A stretch of 64,000 nt of DNA. Origin: an uncultured Lachnospiraceae bacterium. Its GTDB lineage: Bacteria > Bacillota > Clostridia > Lachnospirales > Lachnospiraceae. The stretch covers positions 9,130-73,129 of the forward strand of contig CAJUNB010000015.1 in assembly GCA_910587635.1 (NCBI GenBank), in the 5' to 3' direction. This document shows, piece after piece, positions 8,218 through 14,808 of the stretch (position 1 is its first letter; every line of letters starts with the position of its first letter). The notes under the pieces are model-generated. The model did not search any database, was not told where the DNA came from, and saw only the letters and a program-made list of their open reading frames with translations. Made by a program: the position numbers and the translations under genes.

Positions 8218-8955
8218 ATGTTAAAAGGAAAAACAGCTATCGTAACCGGAGGAACACGGGGCATCGGTTTCGCCATCGTAAAAAAGTATCTGGAAAACGG
8301 AGCAAATGTTGCCATCGGCGGTTCCCGGCAGGAAACCGTAGATGCAGCACTGACAAAGCTGCCGGATTATGCAGACCGTATCATGGGAATCTGTCCCGAT
8401 CTGTGCAACCCGGAAGCGGTAGCCAGGGACTTCGCAGCAGTGAAAGAGCGGTTCGGCAGCATTGATATCCTGGCGAACAATGCCGGTATCTCTTCCCGGA
8501 CGAGCATTTATGATTACACACTGGAAGAATTCAGCAAAATCCTGGATATCAATCTGAAGTCCGTGTTCGTCTGCTCGCAGGCCGCTGCCAGAATCATGAA
8601 AGAACAGGGGGGAGGCGTCATTATCAGTACCAGCTCCATGGTGAGTAAATACGGCCAGCCTTCCGGCTGCGGTTATCCTACTACCAAGTTTGCAGTGAAT
8701 GGCCTGACGCATTCTCTGGCAAGAGAGCTTGCAAAAGATCATATTCGTGTCAATGCAGTGGCTCCAGGCGTTACGAGGACGGATATGGTAGCCGCTCTGC
8801 CCAAGGAAATGTTCGAGAGAGTTTCCGCCGGCATTCCTCTGGGCCGCGTGGGTGAGCCTTCGGATATTGCCAACGCCTATCTGTATCTGGCAAGCGATCT
8901 GGCCGATTATGTCACTGGCGTTGTATTGCACGTGGACGGCGCTGCTATGACCTGA
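8218..8955 (+). CDS. Short-chain dehydrogenase/reductase (FabG-like)
   Basis: This 245-aa classical SDR has the NAD(P)-binding TGGTRGIG at 10-17, the NNAG structural motif at 87-90, and a catalytic S140, Y153, K157 set (Y-x3-K in YPTTK). The ATG at 8218 has GGAGGAAAATAAC before it; a longer frame starting 30 bases earlier is rejected. The substrate cannot be read from the sequence: FabG, 3-hydroxysteroid-type and sugar dehydrogenases share this pattern. It sits between the PerR-like gene and Hrb, bounded on both sides by structured repeats, so it may be an independent transcript. Confidence 0.88.
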   Translation: MLKGKTAIVTGGTRGIGFAIVKKYLENGANVAIGGSRQETVDAALTKLPDYADRIMGICPDLCNPEAVARDFAAVKERFGSIDILANNAGISSRTSIYDYTLEEFSKILDINLKSVFVCSQAAARIMKEQGGGVIISTSSMVSKYGQPSGCGYPTTKFAVNGLTHSLARELAKDHIRVNAVAPGVTRTDMVAALPKEMFERVSAGIPLGRVGEPSDIANAYLYLASDLADYVTGVVLHVDGAAMT

Positions 8956-8956
8956 C

Positions 8957-9045
8957 CCTAGAAAAAAGAATCCAGCATCGCAGGATTTTCCGCCTGTGGC
9001 AGGTCGCTTTAGCGACATATTTCCAATCTGCCACAGTGCGATCTA
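8957..9045. repeat. Dispersed intergenic element, copy B
   Basis: CTGTGGCAG (about 8994) pairs with CTGCCACAG (about 9026), enclosing a second hairpin GTCGC-TTTA-GCGAC. The right part, GACATATTT then AATC then CAGTGCGATCT, matches the 44.2 kb copy closely at identical spacing. Confidence 0.6.
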
Positions 9046-9086
9046 TACTTTTATATCACTTATATAATAATAGATGGAGGAAAAAA

Positions 9087-9704
9087 ATGGACAACAAAAC
9101 CGTTTATAAACTGACTTATGGCCTTTTCGTTCTGACTTCCCGACTTGGAGAGAAAGACAGCGGATGTATCATCAATACCGCCGGACAGGTCACATCCGAG
9201 CCAAACCGCATCAGCATCACCGTCAATCAATCTAACTTTACCCACGATCTCATCCGGGAAAGCAAACAATTCAACATATCTATTATCAGTGAAGCTGCAA
9301 GCTTTTCGCTTTTTCAGCATTTTGGATTCCAGTCCGGGCGGACAGTAGACAAATTCGCCGACTACAGTGACTGCAAACGCAGCGAAAATGGTCTTTACTA
9401 TATCACGACCGGAACGAATGGTTATATCAGTGCCTGCGTGGAACAGGAAATTGACCTGGGAAGTCACACCATGTTTATTGCCGCTGTAAAAGACATGGAA
9501 GTATTGTCAGACATCCCATCGGCTTCCTACGCCTATTACCAATCTCATATCAAACCCAAGCCTCAGCAGTCTGCTGCCACCGGGAAAACAGTATGGCGCT
9601 GCACTGTCTGCGGTTATACCTATGACGGGGAAGATCTGCCTGCGGACTTTATTTGCCCGCTCTGTAAACACCCTGCTTCAGATTTTGAAAAAGTAACACT
9701 TTAA
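9087..9704 (+). CDS. Flavin reductase-rubredoxin fusion (Hrb type)
   Basis: This 205-aa protein combines an N-terminal FMN-binding flavin reductase/flavoredoxin domain (about residues 3-150) with a C-terminal rubredoxin (about 168-205). The Fe(Cys)4 ligands are C172, C175, C190 and C193, in RCTVCGY and CPLCK. This matches the high-molecular-weight rubredoxin of Moorella, which passes electrons from NAD(P)H to flavodiiron NO/O2 reductases in anaerobes. The start has GGAGGAAAAAA upstream; an earlier in-frame start is rejected. No flavodiiron partner is in the window. It is followed 46 bp later by ccdA. Confidence 0.92.
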   Translation: MDNKTVYKLTYGLFVLTSRLGEKDSGCIINTAGQVTSEPNRISITVNQSNFTHDLIRESKQFNISIISEAASFSLFQHFGFQSGRTVDKFADYSDCKRSENGLYYITTGTNGYISACVEQEIDLGSHTMFIAAVKDMEVLSDIPSASYAYYQSHIKPKPQQSAATGKTVWRCTVCGYTYDGEDLPADFICPLCKHPASDFEKVTL

Positions 9705-9750
9705 TCTGCCATCACTACGGAAATCATTGTCAACGAAATCGGAGATTATC

Positions 9751-10422
9751 ATGCAATATATTTTATCTTTACTAGAAGGAATCATAACATTTATCTCGCC
9801 CTGTCTGTTGCCGATGCTGCCTGTCTATCTCTCTTTTTTTGCCGGAGGAAGCGGCGGTGAAAAAACCAACAGTACCCTGAAAAATGCCATCGGCTTTGTG
9901 TGCGGTTTTACTGTTGTCTTTCTCATACTGGGTGCTTTTGCCGGAAGTATCGGACTGTTTCTTCGGCAATATACCAGTGTAGTCAATATCATTACAGGTC
10001 TGATCGTTATTTTATTTGGTCTGAATTTCCTTGGCCTGATTCAAATCGATCTACTGAACAGAACTTACCGGAAAGAACTCCATATAAAAGAAATGGGCTT
10101 TTTCTCTTCTGTCTTGTTCGGTATTGTCTTTTCGATCGGATGGACTCCCTGCGTTGGCGCTTTTCTGGGCTCCGCTCTCATGCTGGCATCCCAACAGGGC
10201 TCTGCCATAGAGGGCATGCTTATGCTCCTATTTTACTCCATGGGACTTGGCATCCCTTTTATCATCAGTGCTGTCCTGATCCACAGGCTGAAAACAGCTT
10301 TCCAGTGGATAAAGGCCCACTATCGCATCATCAATCTCCTGTCAGGAGGGCTTCTCGTTATCGTTGGCATCCTGATGATGACCGGATGGATGGGATACTT
10401 TCTCACATGGCTCACATTCTGA
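9751..10422 (+). CDS. ccdA: Cytochrome c biogenesis/thiol-disulfide carrier CcdA
   Basis: This 223-aa, six-helix DsbD-type membrane protein moves reducing equivalents from cytoplasmic thioredoxin across the membrane. Its redox pair is C18 in FISPCLLPMLP and C134 in GWTPCVG, in the expected helices 1 and 4. I use the ATG with GGAG upstream instead of a TTG 24 bases earlier. The partner tlpA-like gene follows 76 bp later. With no cytochrome c genes nearby, the pair more likely serves extracytoplasmic thiol reduction or oxidative-stress repair. Confidence 0.93.
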   Translation: MQYILSLLEGIITFISPCLLPMLPVYLSFFAGGSGGEKTNSTLKNAIGFVCGFTVVFLILGAFAGSIGLFLRQYTSVVNIITGLIVILFGLNFLGLIQIDLLNRTYRKELHIKEMGFFSSVLFGIVFSIGWTPCVGAFLGSALMLASQQGSAIEGMLMLLFYSMGLGIPFIISAVLIHRLKTAFQWIKAHYRIINLLSGGLLVIVGILMMTGWMGYFLTWLTF

Positions 10423-10498
10423 AAACAAAACATCCATACTATTATGCCACAGATAATTTTGGAGCAATTTACTATGGCACAAAGAAAGGGGTTTCTAT

Positions 10499-11140
10499 AT
10501 GAATTCAAAATTAAAACTTACTCTTGGCATCCTTGGATTTGTCATCCTCCTGGGAGGCAGTGCATGGCTCTACCACTCACTGTCCGGCAGCTTTACCCCG
10601 GACAATGAGCTGTCTGCCGATAAAACCAGTCAGACTCAGACAGTCAATACAGAGAATACCGCTACTGAACAGGAAACAGACAGTGCTCCCTCCCAGACGA
10701 CAGAAGTATTACCTGCCCCTGATTTTTCTGTCACAGATTATGACGGAAATGTCATAAAGTTTTCAGATTTCCAGGGCAAGCCCGTCGTTATCAATTTCTG
10801 GGCAAGCTGGTGTCCTCCCTGCAAAGCGGAACTGCCTGCTTTCCATACCGTTCATGAACAGCTGGGCGACGACGTAGTCTTTCTGATGATCAATGCTACT
10901 GACGGGATGCGGGAAACAAAAGAAAAGGCAAAAGAACTGATCGACGAAGAAGGCTATACCTTTCCTGTCTATTATGATACAGAGCTGGAGGCATCCTATG
11001 TCTATGGTGTCAGCTCCCTGCCTGCCACTGTCTTCATAGATAAAGACGGTAATATCGTCACTGCAGCGGTAGGTCAGATCGATGAGTCCGCTCTGCTCCA
11101 GGGCATCAGTATGATCTACACGCCCGAACAGGAGCCGTAA
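10499..11140 (+). CDS. Membrane-anchored TlpA/ResA-like thioredoxin
   Basis: This 213-aa protein has an N-terminal signal anchor (residues about 7-25) and a Ser/Thr/Gln-rich spacer to about 70. A TlpA-like thioredoxin fold follows, with the active site WASWCPPCK (C105, C108) and a cis-proline at SSLPATVFID. It should lie on the outer face of the membrane and take electrons from CcdA. AAAGGGG lies before the ATG. It ends the plus-strand redox block. Confidence 0.93.
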   Translation: MNSKLKLTLGILGFVILLGGSAWLYHSLSGSFTPDNELSADKTSQTQTVNTENTATEQETDSAPSQTTEVLPAPDFSVTDYDGNVIKFSDFQGKPVVINFWASWCPPCKAELPAFHTVHEQLGDDVVFLMINATDGMRETKEKAKELIDEEGYTFPVYYDTELEASYVYGVSSLPATVFIDKDGNIVTAAVGQIDESALLQGISMIYTPEQEP

Positions 11141-11206
11141 CTCCCCATACGATTCACGCTGCTGTTTTTTATCAAAAATTATGTTCAGCCCGCGCCCATT
11201 CGAATA

Positions 11207-12568
11207 TTATTTCTGCTTCTGCAGCTGTGTAAACATTCTGAGCAGCACTATGACCGCCGCTATGGCAAGGACAAATTCGGCCGTAAACTGGGCATAAGCA
11301 AGTCCATAGAGAGGGAATATATAGTTCAGCACATAGAGCGCGGGAATTTCCAGTATGATTTTCCGCATCACGGCAAATATAAGGGCCTCTTTTCCCTTTC
11401 CTACCGCCTGAAATACGCCCACTGCAATAAAGTCCACGCACAGAAAAGGCAGACCCAGGCAGAAACCGCGCAGAAATCTCGTCCCGTATGACACCACCTC
11501 TTCGTTTTTCATAAACAACTGTATCAACTGCCCGGCTCCGAAGTAAAATACGGCCGCCATAACGAAGATAAAAGCAAGTGTCACTTTCATGGAAAATAAA
11601 AGGGTATCTTTCATCCGTTTATGATTGCCGCTGGCATAGGTATAGCTGATCAGCGGCATAATACCCTGAGAAAGTCCCATGGCGATATACATGGGAACCA
11701 TATTGACCTTCTGGGTTATTCCCATTGCCGCCACTGCTCCCGCACCAAACACTGAAGTAAAATTGTTCAGAATCGTCATCCCCGTCACATTCAGGAGATT
11801 CTGAATCGAAGCGGGTATTCCCACGCCGCATACGCCCAATACCACTGACCGCTCCGGTCGAAACATCTTTGGATGGATGCACACATAGGTATTCCCCCTC
11901 TTGAGAAACAGAAATACAAAAAAATAGAGACAAGCCACACAATTTGAAAGAAACGTGGCGAGAGCTGCTCCGGCTGCTCCCATATTCAGACCCTGGGGGA
12001 GGATAAACAACGGATCCAGCACGATATTCAGCAGACAGCCGCTCATAGTACCCACACTGGCGTGGAGCGTGCTTCCCTCCGAGCGGACGAGATATGCCAT
12101 TACCACATTTAAAATAGCAGGAGTAGCGCCCAGATTTACCGTCCATTTCAGGTAAGCTCCGGTAGCTGTCGCTGTCTCGGCATCTGCTCCCAGCAGAACC
12201 AGTAAGGGATTTTGGAATACACTGCAGAGTATGGAAAATAGAATGCCGCACAACAGAGCCGAATAAAACCCAAAGGCACTGCTTCTGTAGACCGTCTCAT
12301 AGTCCTTTCGTCCCAGCGCCCGACTCATCATGCTGGAACTTCCCACACCAAACAGGTTATTGACTGCATTAAATGCGAGAAGCACCGTCCCCGCCAGGGC
12401 AACGGCCGCATTCTGTATCGGATCATTTACCATTCCCACGAAATACGTGTCGGCCATATTATAAATGACCATAACGAGAGAACTGATGATCGTGGGTATT
12501 GCCAGTTTGGCAACGGCCCGGGGAATTGGCATATTCTCAAAAAGCCCTGTCTTCGGCATATTTTCCAT
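11207..12568 (-). CDS. MATE family efflux transporter
   Basis: This 453-aa protein has twelve hydrophobic helices in the two-bundle MATE pattern, opening with IPRAVAKLAIPTIISSLVMV and then NMADTYFVG, which is typical of the NorM/DinF-like bacterial clade. It probably exports cationic compounds using an ion gradient; the substrate is not predictable. The chosen ATG follows AGGAG at 8 bases, with a GTG 9 bases earlier rejected. It begins 11 bp after the lysA-like stop, so the two are likely cotranscribed, which suggests export of an amino-acid-derived compound only as inference. Confidence 0.9.
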   Translation of the reverse strand: MENMPKTGLFENMPIPRAVAKLAIPTIISSLVMVIYNMADTYFVGMVNDPIQNAAVALAGTVLLAFNAVNNLFGVGSSSMMSRALGRKDYETVYRSSAFGFYSALLCGILFSILCSVFQNPLLVLLGADAETATATGAYLKWTVNLGATPAILNVVMAYLVRSEGSTLHASVGTMSGCLLNIVLDPLFILPQGLNMGAAGAALATFLSNCVACLYFFVFLFLKRGNTYVCIHPKMFRPERSVVLGVCGVGIPASIQNLLNVTGMTILNNFTSVFGAGAVAAMGITQKVNMVPMYIAMGLSQGIMPLISYTYASGNHKRMKDTLLFSMKVTLAFIFVMAAVFYFGAGQLIQLFMKNEEVVSYGTRFLRGFCLGLPFLCVDFIAVGVFQAVGKGKEALIFAVMRKIILEIPALYVLNYIFPLYGLAYAQFTAEFVLAIAAVIVLLRMFTQLQKQK

Positions 12569-12579
12569 AGATTCCACTC

Positions 12580-13839
12580 CTATCTTGTAAACCCATGCTC
12601 CAGGTCCAGCGTAGCAAAGTAGTCTTCCTTTGTTTCCGCCCTGCGGATGAGCCGGGTACTACTGTCTTCTTTCAGCAGGATTTCCGCACTCCGCAATTTT
12701 CCATTATAGTTATATCCCATAGAAAATCCATGGGCACCCGTATCGTGTATGATGAGATAGTCGCCAATGGCAATTTCCGGAAGCGGACGGTCGATGGCAA
12801 ACTTGTCACAGTTCTCACACAATCCTCCTGTAATGTCATACACATGATCTGCAGCCGCATCCTCTTTTCCAAGCACCGTAATATGGTGGTATGCCCCATA
12901 CACCGCCGGACGCATCAGGTTGGCGGCGCAGGCATCCACACCGATATATTCTTTATAAATATGTTTCTCGTGAATGGCTTTCGTCACGAGGCAGCCATAG
13001 GGAGCCAGCATGAAACGGCCAAGCTCTGTATAGATTGCAAGATCTCCCATTCCTTCCGGTATGAGAATTTCTTCATAGGCTTTCCGCACCCCTTCACCGA
13101 TGGCCATAATATCACAGGGTTCTTCCTCCGGTCTGTAAGGTACCCCCACGCCACCGGACAGATTGACAAAAGCCATATGGATACCAAGTTCCTGTTTCAG
13201 CTCCACCGCAAGCTGAAACAGAATTCCGGCCAATTTGGGATAATACGCTTCCGTTGTCGTATTACTTGCCAGAAAAGCATGGAGCCCGAAATGCTTTACA
13301 CCCTTTTCCTTCATATAGGAAAAAGCCTCTATGATCTGCGCTTTTGTCATGCCATATTTGGCATCCTGGGGCGTGTCCATGATCTGATTGTGAATGGAAA
13401 AGTCTCCTCCCGGATTGTAACGGCAGCACATCGTCTCCCGGAAGGGAGCCAGCTTCTCATAAAATTTCAGATGGGTAATATCGTCAAAATTAATGATTGC
13501 GTCCAGATCGGCTGCCAGCCTGAAATCTTCCTCCGGTGTCACATTGGAAGAAAACATGATTTCATCTCCATGAAATCCCACTTTATCCGACAGATAGAGC
13601 TCTGTATAGGAAGAACAGTCCACGCCGATCCCCTCTTCCTTCAGAATCTGCATCAAAAAGGGATTAGGCGTCGCCTTCACTGCAAAATATTCCCGAAATC
13701 CTTTATTCCATGCAAAAGCTTCCTGCAGGCGCCTTGCATTTTCCCGGATTCCCTTTTCGTCATATAAATGAAAGGGAGTGGGGTATTCCTTTACCATCTC
13801 CTCTACCTGGGCAAGTGTCACAAAGGGCTTCTTTTCCAT
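12580..13839 (-). CDS. lysA: Diaminopimelate decarboxylase-like PLP enzyme
   Basis: This 419-aa fold-type III decarboxylase would convert meso-diaminopimelate to lysine. K55 in EYFAVKATPNP holds PLP, HAFLASNTT carries the His over the cofactor, the GGVGVPY-type phosphate loop follows, and C and Y in GGLCENCD and GYNYNG lie at the dimer active site. Spacing fits LysA. A related carboxynorspermidine or ornithine decarboxylase role is possible, but the CEsxD-like motif favours diaminopimelate. A structured repeat lies in its upstream region. RBS: AAAGGATG before the ATG. Confidence 0.88.
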   Translation of the reverse strand: MEKKPFVTLAQVEEMVKEYPTPFHLYDEKGIRENARRLQEAFAWNKGFREYFAVKATPNPFLMQILKEEGIGVDCSSYTELYLSDKVGFHGDEIMFSSNVTPEEDFRLAADLDAIINFDDITHLKFYEKLAPFRETMCCRYNPGGDFSIHNQIMDTPQDAKYGMTKAQIIEAFSYMKEKGVKHFGLHAFLASNTTTEAYYPKLAGILFQLAVELKQELGIHMAFVNLSGGVGVPYRPEEEPCDIMAIGEGVRKAYEEILIPEGMGDLAIYTELGRFMLAPYGCLVTKAIHEKHIYKEYIGVDACAANLMRPAVYGAYHHITVLGKEDAAADHVYDITGGLCENCDKFAIDRPLPEIAIGDYLIIHDTGAHGFSMGYNYNGKLRSAEILLKEDSSTRLIRRAETKEDYFATLDLEHGFTR

Positions 13840-13868
13840 CTTTATTATACATCCTTTCTTCTGTAATC

Positions 13869-13975
13869 TTTGTTCTACAGGAGATTTCTCCGCAATTTCC
13901 TATAGAACCAAATATAGATGCGCAGCTCGCGCGCGGCGAATCGTGCCAAGCGCGATTCTTTCTCGCTACCATACA
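13869..13975. repeat. Dispersed structured intergenic element, copy E
   Basis: GTTCTACAGGA (13872-13882) pairs with TCCTATAGAAC (13898-13908) around a TCTCCGCAA loop. GC-rich sequence with CGCGCGCGGCG and AAGCGCGATTC follows. Read on the minus strand, about 43 bases align to the 44.3 kb element with few changes. It lies 30-135 bp upstream of lysA, possibly inside its leader. Confidence 0.6.
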
Positions 13976-14033
13976 TCATGCCATACCCACTCCTATCTGT
14001 CAATCCTGTTTTCCACAATATTAGTATCTTTTA

Positions 14034-14051
14034 GGAATACTATAGTATTCC
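14034..14051. promoter_or_regulatory. Perfect 18-bp palindrome, candidate TrmB-type operator
   Basis: GGAATACTATAGTATTCC is a perfect inverted repeat ending 9 bp before the -35 of the TrmB-like gene. A further half-site ATAGTGTTCC overlaps that gene's -10 (14085-14094). This placement suggests autoregulation; control of the divergent lysA gene is also possible. Confidence 0.6.
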
Positions 14052-14060
14052 CTGTTTTAC

Positions 14061-14089
14061 TTGACAAAACCGGTTTTTTCATTCATAGT
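14061..14089 (+). promoter_or_regulatory. Promoter of the TrmB-like regulator
   Basis: TTGACA (14061-14066) and CATAGT (14084-14089) are 17 bp apart, 20 bp before the start codon. Confidence 0.6.
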
Positions 14090-14109
14090 GTTCCTGAAAG
14101 GAGTTGCCT

Positions 14110-14808
14110 ATGTATCCCATTACGGAAGAGCTTTTGCATTTCGGACTGACGAGGCAGGAAGCCAATCTGTACCTGACCCTCCTCACCCACGGAGAAAGTA
14201 CCGGCTATGAAGCCGCCAAACTGACCGGCATTTCCCGTTCCAATACGTATACCGCCCTGGCAGGGCTTGTGGAAAAGGGAGCCGCCTATATCATGGAAGA
14301 AAATGTAGTACGCTATATCGCTGTCCCCTTCGAAGAGTTCAGCGGCAATATGATCCGCCGCCTCCAGTCCAGGCAGCAAAGCCTGCTTTCCCGGCTGCCC
14401 CGGCGGAAAACAGAAATGCAGGGCTATATTACCATACGGGGCACCCGGCAGATCATGGATAAACTCATCCATATGATACAGGAGACAAAACAGCGACTCT
14501 ATATTTCCGTACCGGGTACGATACTATCTCAGATACAGCCTTATCTCCTGCAGCAGCTGGAAGAGGAAAAGAGAGTCGTCATTCTCTCCGATGCTCCCTG
14601 TACGCTTACCGGCGCCACTTCCTATGTCATTCACAAGGGGGACGACCAGATACGGCTGATCGTAGATTCCGTCAAAGTGCTCACAGGCAGAATCTCTGAT
14701 GGTGAAGATTCTACCTGCCTGTTTTCCCTCAATCGGAATTTGGTGGACGTGTTCAAAGAAATGTTAAAGAACGAAATCACTTTAATCCAACTCGGGAAAG
14801 ACGTCTGA
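14110..14808 (+). CDS. TrmB-family transcriptional regulator
   Basis: This 232-aa protein has an N-terminal winged helix (about residues 4-70: LTRQEANLYLTLLTHGESTGYEAAKLTGISRSNTYTAL) typical of TrmB/sugar-responsive regulators. An amphipathic linker (RLQSRQQSLLSRL) and a C-terminal ligand domain resembling the truncated PLD-like TrmB effector fold follow. The ATG has AAAGGAG 6 bases ahead; a TTG two codons earlier is rejected. The gene is divergent from lysA-MATE across a region with a perfect palindrome. It converges on the GTPase-nuclease gene, overlapping it by 27 bp tail to tail. Confidence 0.85.
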   Translation: MYPITEELLHFGLTRQEANLYLTLLTHGESTGYEAAKLTGISRSNTYTALAGLVEKGAAYIMEENVVRYIAVPFEEFSGNMIRRLQSRQQSLLSRLPRRKTEMQGYITIRGTRQIMDKLIHMIQETKQRLYISVPGTILSQIQPYLLQQLEEEKRVVILSDAPCTLTGATSYVIHKGDDQIRLIVDSVKVLTGRISDGEDSTCLFSLNRNLVDVFKEMLKNEITLIQLGKDV

